36,688 nt of DNA from assembly GCA_003152225.1 (NCBI GenBank), contig PLZQ01000258.1, positions 7,915-44,602 on the forward strand, read 5' to 3'. The notes below the pieces were generated by a model. The model made no database searches, was not told the origin of the DNA, and saw only the letters and a program-made list of their open reading frames with translations. The first letter of the stretch is position 1; every line of letters begins with the position of its first letter. A program made the position numbers and the translations under genes. Positions 23,601 to 29,914 of this stretch are shown here, piece by piece. The DNA comes from Limisphaerales bacterium. GTDB taxonomy: Bacteria; Verrucomicrobiota; Verrucomicrobiia; Limisphaerales; UBA8199.

Positions 23601-25528
23601 CGGTAAATCCCAACTGGGATCAACAAGTGGTGCTGGTGCCGGACGACGGTGGCCTAAGTTTCGCCAGCAATCTGGAATTCACACTCGCCGCGTGGGTCCA
23701 CATCGACCCGATAGTTCAGAATTACCGTCCTAACGGCGGCATCATTGCCAAGGGTAACGGCGGTGGCGGTGAGCAGTTTTGCATGGACGTTGACGGCGGC
23801 CACTTCCGTTTTTACGTGCGCGACGCCGCTGGCGGCGCGACCGTTTGCGGTACCGCGGTTTCGCCCGACGGCAATTGGCAGCATGTTTGCGCGGTGTACA
23901 GCGCTTCAAGTGGTGTTATGAAGCTCTACATCAACGGGGTCCAGGCCGGCGGCACCACGCCGCCGTCCTCCCTGCTGGCCAGCAGTCACGATGTGAGCAT
24001 CGGCGCCCGGCAGTCCGGGTCCGGCGACGCGTATGACAACGACATGATTGGCCTCATCGATGACGGCCGCGTTTTTGGCCGCGCCCTGGTTCCAGCCGAA
24101 GTGCAGGCGCTTTACAATGCGGCGCCGACCATCGCCCCTTCCATCTCCCAGAACCCGCAAGGGCGGTCCGTTTTTAGCGGCGGCACCGTGAGCCTGAGCG
24201 CGGTGGTTGTGGGCACCGTGCCTATGAAGTACCAGTGGTACAGGGGCGCGACCGCCGTCCCGGGCGCGACCACACCCGCGCTGACGGTTGCCAGTGTCAC
24301 TTCGGCCACCATAGGCGAATACACACTGCGAGCGACCAACGGCGGCGGCTACATCATCAGCGATCCCGCCACCGTGGCGTTGCTGCCCGCGAACGCAAAC
24401 ACCTACGAGTCTTTGGTGGTTGCCGATGCGCCGGAAGCCTATTGGCGGCTCAACGATGCCAGCGGAGCCACCCTAGATTCGATGGGCCGGCATGACGGGT
24501 CGCCTTCCGGGGGTTACTTCGCGCGCGGCCAAACCGGCGCCCTGGCCGACAATGGTGACACCTGCGTTCAGTTCGACAAGGGAAGCCAAGACTTGGTGAC
24601 CGTGCCGTATTCGTCGAACCTAAACGCCGTGCCCTTCAGCATTGAATGTTGGGCACAATACACCGGACCGTCGCCGGTGGATACTTACTACGCTGCCGTG
24701 GGATGCACGGACGCCAGCAACCGAGGGTACGTCGTGTATGCGACGCCGAGCACCACGTGGGAGTGTTGGCTTGGCCGTGGGTCGGACTGGAGTTACGGTC
24801 ACGCGCTAACGCTTCAGCCCAGCGCCTGGACTCACCTGGTGGCGACCTTTGATGGCACCACCGCGAAGATATACAAGAATGGCGTGCTTACCCAATCGTC
24901 GCCTGCGGCGTCGTTCCTCCCGAATCTCAGCCAGCCGTTCTTTATTGGCTGCAACCTGGCGTACGGTGCCTACTACTTCACCGGATTTATTGATGAAGTG
25001 GCTTGCTACAAGAGCGTGCTGTCTCCGGAGCGCGTCAACGCCCACTACAACCTGGGCTGGTACGGCACCAACGCCCTGCCGGTCTTCGTACCTCCACCCG
25101 CGTCGCAGACCGTCGAGGCTGGGGCGACCGCGACCTTCACCGCGACCGTGATCGGCGCGCCGACCCTGAGCTATCAATGGCAGAAGGACGGGGTGAACAT
25201 TCCGGGCGCCACTGGGCTGACCTTGAGCGTAACCAACGTCTATTACACCGACGGTGGCCACCAGTATGCGCTGGCAGCCACCAATGCGGTTGGCGGCGCG
25301 GTCAGCCTGCCCGCGACACTGACGGTCATGCCGCCTGCGTCGCAGACCAACCTGGTGCTGCGCACCCAGGCCGGGAGCTCGGGCGCCGTGCTTGAGCTGA
25401 TCTGGCCCGCCGGCACGCTTTATTCGGCGCCTGCCATGACCGGTCCTTGGACGGCTGTGGGTGACGCTACATTGCCCTACTACACCGTCTCGCCCACGAA
25501 CGCGACGATGTTCTTCCGTCGCGAGTAA
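20672..25528 (+). CDS. Giant exported LamG/Ig-like repeat protein
   Basis: About 1618 residues. ATG 20672 gives a classical signal peptide (MKPTTKTRSLTMVAAVSLAF, cleaved near ARA-DYPS); an ATG at 20618 would add 18 residues. Several concanavalin/LamG modules alternate with Ig-like modules. LamG signs: ECWAKPE, WYHLVGVFDGANAMLYVNGV, SAWVYV, WQHVCAVFSASSGVMKVYIN. Ig signs: PPLSFQWRKNGANLPDA, SGNYDVIVTNPYGSTTN and LSYQWQKDGVNIPGA. The tail resembles a common verrucomicrobial exported C-terminal module (LIWPAGTLYSAP, GPWTAV, MFFRRE). There is no catalytic domain or PEP-CTERM anchor, so glycan binding or adhesion is the likely role. Residues about 514-1155 contain a two-unit duplication. A strong terminator follows. 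Confidence 0.88.
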   Translation: MKPTTKTRSLTMVAAVSLAFLAGMTARADYPSAVLADGPLTYYRFNETGQVSMPYPLATNLGTVGAAGNGTDTTRVTPLALTRGVPGPLNDPSSKAMRFPGLQSPVQQDQHVHVDYKSEWNTSGPFSVECWAKPESAMFGGLMTSVDYGVSPHQGWVLYQSDSDINTGNGWVFRMWTAGSLTSIAAVNYSSIPVNIWYHLVGVFDGANAMLYVNGVQVTNVPLASTYTPNTKAELSIGARSDYSGHTDWDFLGSAAEAVYYTNALSAGEIAAHYAAATTNATGYAAQILANNPAGYWRLNEPFVQTLAKNSGSGGAAFDGTYKYLSATASDLEAPAYGGLETTNTVLQVGAPPNGYVSVPALNLNSATATFECWLKRNGDQAPYVGLLFDRNGGSSSGLEMYTNNMLSYHWNDAGGEFVSGLVVPDNQWTYTALAISPSRAVLYMYDGTTWSSATNNLRNAAASFNVPLYIGSDPSASSYNGRLDESAIYNKTLTAGQLRTHALAGFGATQAPVFVTDPPVQLTAGTIYAGWPFSLNVDAYGTPPLSFQWRKNGANLPDATNTTYSVTASAGGDSGNYDVIVTNPYGSTTNTATLAVTVVTTPPDYTTDLRTWLTFDETNGLTALDNSGHSRNGALQGFAGDNSQWVAGRITNAISVNPAWNGQVVLVPDDGGLNFATSQEFTLSAWVYVNVPVQNYHPDGAIIAKGTGNGGEQFCLEIDSGAFRFYVRDSGGNATVARTSVAPSGDWQHVCAVFSASSGVMKVYINGVQAISATPPSTLLASTHELSIGARQSGSGAYDNDMVGRIDDARVYGRALLPAEVQALYNSAPHITPVFLTDPPVLLTQGTIYAGWPFSLNVQAFGIPPLTYQWRNNGTNILNATNTTYSVTTSAGSDSGNYDVVATDLYGSTTNATPVTVTVVTTPPDYATGLRTWLRFDETNGLTALDSSSHSRNGTLQGFADDNSQWVAGLITNAIAVNPNWDQQVVLVPDDGGLSFASNLEFTLAAWVHIDPIVQNYRPNGGIIAKGNGGGGEQFCMDVDGGHFRFYVRDAAGGATVCGTAVSPDGNWQHVCAVYSASSGVMKLYINGVQAGGTTPPSSLLASSHDVSIGARQSGSGDAYDNDMIGLIDDGRVFGRALVPAEVQALYNAAPTIAPSISQNPQGRSVFSGGTVSLSAVVVGTVPMKYQWYRGATAVPGATTPALTVASVTSATIGEYTLRATNGGGYIISDPATVALLPANANTYESLVVADAPEAYWRLNDASGATLDSMGRHDGSPSGGYFARGQTGALADNGDTCVQFDKGSQDLVTVPYSSNLNAVPFSIECWAQYTGPSPVDTYYAAVGCTDASNRGYVVYATPSTTWECWLGRGSDWSYGHALTLQPSAWTHLVATFDGTTAKIYKNGVLTQSSPAASFLPNLSQPFFIGCNLAYGAYYFTGFIDEVACYKSVLSPERVNAHYNLGWYGTNALPVFVPPPASQTVEAGATATFTATVIGAPTLSYQWQKDGVNIPGATGLTLSVTNVYYTDGGHQYALAATNAVGGAVSLPATLTVMPPASQTNLVLRTQAGSSGAVLELIWPAGTLYSAPAMTGPWTAVGDATLPYYTVSPTNATMFFRRE
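22211..24136 (+). repeat. 963-bp tandem duplication inside the LamG gene
   Basis: Two successive 963-bp units (22211-23173 and 23174-24136; 321 codons each) each encode one Ig-like plus one LamG module. Long stretches are the same or nearly so in both, for example TIYAGWPFSLNV, TNTTYSVT, RTWL, FDETNGLTALD, SGVMK and LSIGARQSGSG-like blocks. DNA identity appears high by eye, indicating a fairly recent duplication or ongoing gene conversion. Confidence 0.85.
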
Positions 25529-25579
25529 ACCTTCGGAGCCAGTGGCGACTGGCCGATGAAGGACCAAATCAGCGCTCGC

Positions 25580-25614
25580 GGCGGCCGGGAACAGTGTTTC
25601 CCGGCCGCCTTTTT
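25580..25614 (+). terminator. Rho-independent terminator after the LamG gene
   Basis: A perfect 12-bp stem, GGCGGCCGGGAA (25580-25591) with TTCCCGGCCGCC (25598-25609), a 6-base loop CAGTGT, and TTTTT at 25610-25614. It lies about 50 nt after the LamG stop and is the clearest terminator in the window. Confidence 0.92.
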
Positions 25615-25620
25615 GCTGCC

Positions 25621-25707
25621 CGTCAGACCGGCAATCGAGGCCGCACATATACGCTCATCGAGCTGCTCGTGATCATCGCGATCCTTGCGGAGCGACCAGA
25701 ACTGTGA
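25621..25707 (+). pseudogene. Pseudopilin N-terminus relic
   Basis: A 28-codon frame ending in TGA (25705-25707) contains YTLIELLVIIAILA, the hydrophobic prepilin N-terminus normally written [18 protein letters not shown]. The basic leader is partly visible (RQTGNRGR), but no start codon precedes it and nothing of the globular domain follows. It lies between the LamG terminator and the sialidase-like gene. Two complete pseudopilin genes occur downstream (26988 and 27930), so this is most likely the stump of a third one. Confidence 0.7.
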
Positions 25708-25722
25708 TCATCTCCTGAAACC

Positions 25723-26868
25723 ATGAACCGCCGAACATTCCTGCGAAGCGCCAGTCTGGCCGTGACGGCGTCGATGCTTGGCATCGACCTCACAGCCCGC
25801 GCGGCTGAGAACGCCGTGGTGTTGGATTTGGAGCCTGACCGCGCCAACCCGCGCAATTCCGAGGGATCGTTCGTCACCCTCAAGTCGGGACGGATTCTGT
25901 TGTACTATACCAGCTTCTACGGCGGAGCCGGGGACGAGAGCCCGGCGCGGATCGTGAGCCTGCAATCGGACGACGCTGGCCAGAGTTGGAGCCGGGAGCC
26001 CCGGTTAGTCATTGAGAACCAGGCCGGGGCAAACGTGATGAGCGTGTCGTTGCTCCGGCTGCACAGCGGGGCCATCGCCTTGTTTTACCTGGTGAAGAAC
26101 AACCTGCTGGATTGCCGGCCAATGATGCAGCTTTCCACCGATGAGGCGGTAACGTGGTCCGAGCCCCGATCGGTTGGGGCTGCCCCCGGTTATTTCGTCC
26201 TTAACAACGACCGTGTGATCCAACTCAAGGATGGGCGTCTGGTGGTGCCGGTGGCCTTTCATCGGGCACGCGCCTCCGACCCAAAGAACTACCGTTCGCT
26301 CGACATGCGGGGCATCGCGCTGTGGCATCTGTCTGACGACGAAGGCAAGAGCTGGCGGGAAGCGGACACCTGGTGGGCGTTGCCCGCCCGCACCGCCACC
26401 GGCCTGCAGGAACCGGGAGTCGTCGAGCTCGCCGATGGCCGCTTGTTCAGTTGGATGCGCACCGATCAGGGCGCCCAATTCGGTTCTTACAGCACTGACG
26501 GTGGGAAGAGTTGGTCGTCGCCGGAAGCGACCGCTTTGTCGTCGCCCGCGTCGCCAGCCAGTATCAAGCGCCTGCCTGGTTCCCCCGACCTGCTCGCGGT
26601 TTACAATGACCATTCGGGCCGGTTTCCTTTCCCAAAAGGCAAACGCACACCGCTGGTGGCGGCGATCTCCACTGACGGGGGCAAGACCTGGCCGCGGCGC
26701 AAGCTCGTTGAGAGTGATCCGGACGGCTGTTTTTGTTATACCGCTATCCATTTCACGGAGGATGCGGTGCTGCTAGCTTACTGTGCCGGCGACGCCAAGA
26801 TCGGCGGCCTCAACCGCTTGCGCATCCGACGAGTCACCCTGGACTGGCTCAGATTGGAAGCGCCGTGA
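25723..26868 (+). CDS. Tat-exported BNR-repeat sialidase-like hydrolase
   Basis: 381 residues with a Tat-type leader ([13 protein letters not shown], cleavage near ARA-AENA). The body is a six-bladed propeller of the sialidase/neuraminidase superfamily. Five Asp-box motifs (SxDxGxSW) are visible: [18 protein letters not shown] (degenerate), [18 protein letters not shown] and [24 protein letters not shown] and a late Tyr-rich stretch (FCYTAIHF) could carry the catalytic Glu and Tyr. Such proteins in Verrucomicrobiota often act on host or algal glycans, but many BNR proteins are not sialidases, so the substrate is open. It is transcribed after the terminator and pseudopilin stump; no copy of the shared motif precedes it. 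Confidence 0.85.
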   Translation: MNRRTFLRSASLAVTASMLGIDLTARAAENAVVLDLEPDRANPRNSEGSFVTLKSGRILLYYTSFYGGAGDESPARIVSLQSDDAGQSWSREPRLVIENQAGANVMSVSLLRLHSGAIALFYLVKNNLLDCRPMMQLSTDEAVTWSEPRSVGAAPGYFVLNNDRVIQLKDGRLVVPVAFHRARASDPKNYRSLDMRGIALWHLSDDEGKSWREADTWWALPARTATGLQEPGVVELADGRLFSWMRTDQGAQFGSYSTDGGKSWSSPEATALSSPASPASIKRLPGSPDLLAVYNDHSGRFPFPKGKRTPLVAAISTDGGKTWPRRKLVESDPDGCFCYTAIHFTEDAVLLAYCAGDAKIGGLNRLRIRRVTLDWLRLEAP

Positions 26869-26908
26869 GCGTGCGCCCGGACCGCGGAGCCGGCAGTCGG
26901 CGTTACCT

Positions 26909-26923
26909 ATCCACTTGTGGGAT
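26909..26923 (+). promoter_or_regulatory. Shared 15-bp motif, copy C
   Basis: ATCCACTTGTGGGAT, with the longest inner palindrome of the set (CCAC-TT-GTGG). It lies 41 nt after the sialidase-like stop and 65 nt before the preferred ATG of the first pseudopilin. Preceded by CT exactly as copy B, giving CTATCCA in both. Confidence 0.5.
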
Positions 26924-26987
26924 GCAACGGACAAGGCAATCTTTGATGCTATCCACCGCGAATGCAGTGTCTATGAGATCTACCGCA

Positions 26988-27800
26988 ATGAACAAGCGAA
27001 ACCAGCGTATCCTCCAGGGTTGCCAAGGCGGGTTCACGCTGATCGAGTTGCTGGTCGTAATTGCCATCATTGCCATTCTGGCCGCCTTGCTGCTTCCCGC
27101 TCTGAGCAAGGCCAAGGCCAAAGGGCAGGGAGTTTCTTGCCTGAACAATCTCAAACAGCTCCAGCTCGCCTGGTTCATGTATGCGAACGACCATAACGAA
27201 CGGCTCGTCTATAATAACTCCCACGGCCCCGCTGAGCCCACTGGGTGGGTTATGGGCTGGCTGCCGACAGTGCAGGACGCCACCAATGTGAACCTCCTCA
27301 AACAGGGGCTGCTCTGGGACTACAATCGATCACTCCCCACCTACAAGTGTCCTGCCGATCGCAGCACGGCCACCGAAGCAGACGGGAAGCCATACCCGCG
27401 CGTGCGCAGCATCTCCATGAACGGCAACATGAATGGCAACAGTTGGTACACGGCCACCATCGAAGGCACGTATTTCACGTACCGGCGGTACCCTGAGATC
27501 GTCCGGCCCTCACCCGCAGGGGCGTTTGTCTTCGTGGATGAGCATCCGGATGACATCGACGACGGCTATTTCCTGGTGAATCTGACCGGGCACGCCGTCT
27601 GGGGCAACATGCCCGCCAATTACCATAATGGGGCGTGCGGTTTCTCTTTTGCCGACGGCCATTCGGAAATCAAGAAATGGCGGGATCCGGACACACTGGC
27701 ATTGCACCCGTCAGCCGCCCCGACGGGCCCTCACGACGTGCCGTGGGTTCAACTCCGGGCTTCAGCGCCCAAGAATGCGGCGCAGCCTTACCCACCCTAG
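26988..27800 (+). CDS. Pseudopilin with H-X9-DG motif (first)
   Basis: 270 residues from ATG 26988, the last of four in-frame ATGs and the one giving a normal short basic leader ([14 protein letters not shown]). The prepilin cleavage/methylation motif [20 protein letters not shown] follows, so the protein would be processed by prepilin peptidase and methylated. The globular part has CPADRST and, near the end, [14 protein letters not shown], a clear H-X9-DG motif of the processing-associated family common in Planctomycetes and Verrucomicrobia. These proteins occur in large numbers per genome and are thought to be type II secretion-like pseudopilins, but the role is unproven. A second, related gene follows after a motif copy. 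Confidence 0.9.
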   Translation: MNKRNQRILQGCQGGFTLIELLVVIAIIAILAALLLPALSKAKAKGQGVSCLNNLKQLQLAWFMYANDHNERLVYNNSHGPAEPTGWVMGWLPTVQDATNVNLLKQGLLWDYNRSLPTYKCPADRSTATEADGKPYPRVRSISMNGNMNGNSWYTATIEGTYFTYRRYPEIVRPSPAGAFVFVDEHPDDIDDGYFLVNLTGHAVWGNMPANYHNGACGFSFADGHSEIKKWRDPDTLALHPSAAPTGPHDVPWVQLRASAPKNAAQPYPP

Positions 27801-27853
27801 CGAAGGCCATCTTCCGCGGTTCGGAGAGGTGCCGCCTCGATTTGCAGGGTCTT

Positions 27854-27868
27854 ACACATTTGGAGGAT
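27854..27868 (+). promoter_or_regulatory. Shared 15-bp motif, copy D (weaker)
   Basis: ACACATTTGGAGGAT, the least conserved copy (left ATCC replaced by ACAC, but inner CATTTGG and GGAT kept). It lies 53 nt after the first pseudopilin stop and 62 nt before the preferred ATG of the second, the same spacing as copy C within 3 nt. Confidence 0.38.
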
Positions 27869-27929
27869 GACACATGCATGGAACTGTATTAGGCTTGCAG
27901 CTATGACTGCGATATTCTGCGAAGCTCGC

Positions 27930-28691
27930 ATGGCGAACACTTCGGGACCCAGTACCTCGCCGCGCAGCCGGGAGGGGTTTACACTGATCGAACTACTGGT
28001 CGTCATCGCCATCATTGCCATTCTCGCGTCGCTGCTCCTGCCCGCGTTGAGCCTCGCTAAAGCCAAGGCGGTTCAGACGCAGTGCCTTTCCAACCTCAAA
28101 CAGCTCAACCTCGCCATGGTGCTTTACTGCGGAGACAACCAAGACCGAACCCCGGGGAGTGAAAGCGCAAACAACCTCACCGGCATCTCGTGGTACGGGG
28201 GCCACAAGGACATCTGGTGGTGGTACAAAGAATTGGACAAAGTCTATGCCGGCGTAAGGCAGGCATCTCCCAGCAATCATATGGTCTTCCGTTGCGCCAA
28301 AGACCGCGGTTGGAAGGACTATGGGTTCCCGATGCCTCACCATGACAACCCAGTGCTCGATTACGGCAGCTATGTGTTCAATGGATGCACCAACCGCGGT
28401 AACCCGAAGAACAGTCTCCTGGACATCCCTTTGACCAACGTCAAACACCCTACGCGCACTTGGCTGATGTCTGAGTGGCCAATCCACTGGGCTTACTCCT
28501 GGCACAAGAGCAAGACAGGAGATGCGGACATTTCCTACAAGGACGCGCTCTGTAACGTCAGCATGGTGGACGGGCATGCCCAGTATATTAAGATCTACTA
28601 TAACCCGTCCGTGCCCAACGGCGACGCCCCCTTCGCCTACGATACCTCAGAGATTCCCGCAAATTATGGTTACCAGAATGCACCGGACTGA
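27930..28691 (+). CDS. Pseudopilin with degenerate H-X9-DG motif (second)
   Basis: 253 residues from ATG 27930 (in-frame ATGs at 27867 and 27903 would lengthen the leader). The leader [16 protein letters not shown] is followed by [20 protein letters not shown]. The mature part shares [15 protein letters not shown] with the first pseudopilin's [15 protein letters not shown], showing common ancestry, but differs afterwards. The end has [13 protein letters not shown], where the His of the H-X9-DG motif is replaced by Lys. Trp/Tyr-rich mid region ([15 protein letters not shown]). It is likely another minor pseudopilin of the same machine. The following gene begins 5 nt after the stop. Confidence 0.88.
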   Translation: MANTSGPSTSPRSREGFTLIELLVVIAIIAILASLLLPALSLAKAKAVQTQCLSNLKQLNLAMVLYCGDNQDRTPGSESANNLTGISWYGGHKDIWWWYKELDKVYAGVRQASPSNHMVFRCAKDRGWKDYGFPMPHHDNPVLDYGSYVFNGCTNRGNPKNSLLDIPLTNVKHPTRTWLMSEWPIHWAYSWHKSKTGDADISYKDALCNVSMVDGHAQYIKIYYNPSVPNGDAPFAYDTSEIPANYGYQNAPD

Positions 28692-28696
28692 TCCTC

Positions 28697-29395
28697 ATGC
28701 GCATCACCTCCTGGCATGACGAGATGGTTTCGGTCCGGGCTTCCTTACGGCCTTGCGCGCCTGGACTGTGGGTCGCTAACCTCGGCCTTGCACTGCTGCT
28801 TGTGTCAGTCTCTCCTGCTTGCAAGCCCAAAGAGCTCCAGGCGCTCCTGGAACCCGGCCAGGCTTTGAGTTCCGTGCTGGCCGAAGAAGCTGTCCGTCTT
28901 GCCGGACCGAAGAAGCAAGTCGCCCTCATTACCCCCGATGCTTCCTGGGGGCCGCCATCCGTCATCGAGGAATCCCTCAGAGGCGCCCTGAAGAAGCACG
29001 GTGTCACCGTGGTCACCGCCAAAGCAGCCAATGTGGGAAACCCCATGTTCTCGGGCGAGATCGGCTTGAAAGCGAAAGACTTCTTCGAGGCGTTAGAGAA
29101 ATCGGCAGGGGCCGGTGCGGTCATTTCGCTGGCTGGCGCGCCGCTCCTCAAGCCAGGTGACGCCGAGCGCGTGAATTCGGATCACCCGCCGGTGCTGGTG
29201 GTCGCAACCGCCATGCAGGGTAATAAGATGGGTCTGCGTGGTGATCCTGTGGCACTGGCTCGACTGCTGGAGGCCAAAGTCATCCAATTGGCCATCATCG
29301 ATGGCGCCGATTCGGCAGTCAACTCCGCCGGCAAACTCGATCCCACCCATGAGCTCTTTTTCCGAAATTACCGCATCCTCCGCCGACCTGATTGA
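28697..29395 (+). CDS. Unknown probable lipoprotein or exported protein
   Basis: 232 residues from ATG 28697 (an ATG at 28724 gives a shorter leader). A hydrophobic stretch (LGLALLLVSVSPAC) ends in a Cys and KPKE, resembling a lipoprotein signal, although the lipobox S-P-A-C is imperfect. The rest alternates beta strands and helices (KKQVALITPD, HGVTVVTAKAANVG, PPVLVVATAMQGN, VIQLAIIDGADS), a pattern reminiscent of a periplasmic-binding or Rossmann-like fold, but I recognise no family. It begins 5 nt after the second pseudopilin gene and is probably cotranscribed with it. Function unknown. Confidence 0.7.
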   Translation: MRITSWHDEMVSVRASLRPCAPGLWVANLGLALLLVSVSPACKPKELQALLEPGQALSSVLAEEAVRLAGPKKQVALITPDASWGPPSVIEESLRGALKKHGVTVVTAKAANVGNPMFSGEIGLKAKDFFEALEKSAGAGAVISLAGAPLLKPGDAERVNSDHPPVLVVATAMQGNKMGLRGDPVALARLLEAKVIQLAIIDGADSAVNSAGKLDPTHELFFRNYRILRRPD

Positions 29396-29460
29396 TCACT
29401 CCGGCCTGTCGGTCGGCATGGTCGGTGAACGAGAATGGCCTTTACCCATGGTGCCTATGA

Positions 29461-29670
29461 ACGCTGAAGGCCTCGCTTCCCCCGCCGCTCTCGCGCCGCA
29501 AGTTCCTGAGGCGGTCCGCCGGGTTTGCCGGCGCGGCCTTCGCCGTCCCGATGGCTGTGCCGGCGTCCGTTCTCGGCGCCCGATCACTGGCACATGATCT
29601 TGGCCAACGCGGCCCTCCAAGCCGGCAAAGATGTCTCGTGCGAGAAACCGCTCACGCGTAACATCGCTTC
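29461..29670 (+). pseudogene. Relic of a Tat-exported Gfo/Idh/MocA oxidoreductase
   Basis: In one frame (to about 29580) a twin-arginine leader LSRRKFLRRSAGFAGAAFAV, then PMAVPASVLGA, is typical of exported Gfo/Idh/MocA proteins. In another frame from 29582, PDHWHMILANAALQAGKDV and CEKPLTRNIA match the family motif that follows the Rossmann fold (DHWH... CEKPL, with the Lys that contacts substrate). The roughly 90-residue dinucleotide-binding fold between them is missing, as is everything after the CEKPL motif, and no in-frame start remains. Non-functional. Such oxidoreductases commonly sit with rhamnosidase and isomerase genes in verrucomicrobial sugar loci. The rest of the gap to the rhamnosidase gene holds a promoter and a LacI relic. 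Confidence 0.8.
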
Positions 29671-29686
29671 CGCCCCGCAGCTTGTT

Positions 29687-29715
29687 TTGACATGTTGCCC
29701 TTTTCCAGCTATGTC
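29687..29715 (+). promoter_or_regulatory. Sigma70-type promoter before the LacI relic
   Basis: TTGACA (29687-29692), a 17-base spacer and TATGTC (29710-29715). It is placed correctly for the GTG start of the LacI relic at 29728. With that gene gutted, it may now transcribe the rhamnosidase gene with a leader of about 190 nt. Confidence 0.5.
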
Positions 29716-29727
29716 AGTGCCTGGATC

Positions 29728-29893
29728 GTGAACACACTATTGCCGCCTCGGCCGACAATCAAAGACGTGGCCCGCCTGGCCAACGTCTCACAATCCCGAG
29801 GAATTAATCGTGCGCGAATCCACCGGGGTGGCACCGGACGCCAGCCAAAGGCTGAGCGGGACCGGGCTTATTCCCGGTGCCGCGCGGGTGTAA
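29728..29893 (+). pseudogene. LacI-family regulator relic (HTH and C-terminus only)
   Basis: From GTG 29728 the frame encodes NTLLPPRPTIKDVARLANVS, the start of the LacI helix-turn-helix. At 29795 the sequence switches frame to PEELIVRESTGVAPDA, matching the LacI-family C-terminal ending (usually ELIVRxST), running to a TAA at 29891-29893. About 300 codons, the rest of the HTH, the hinge and the sugar-binding core, are gone at one junction. It cannot repress. It lies 21 nt before the rhamnosidase start, so it was presumably the local regulator of the sugar genes. Confidence 0.78.
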
Positions 29894-29914
29894 TTCTGAG
29901 GCTCAATTCCCGGC

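Noticed and set aside
29238-29597. Frame with ATG 29458 (MNAEGLASP...)
   Set aside because: Overlaps the MocA relic in the wrong frame; the Tat leader is in the neighbouring frame.
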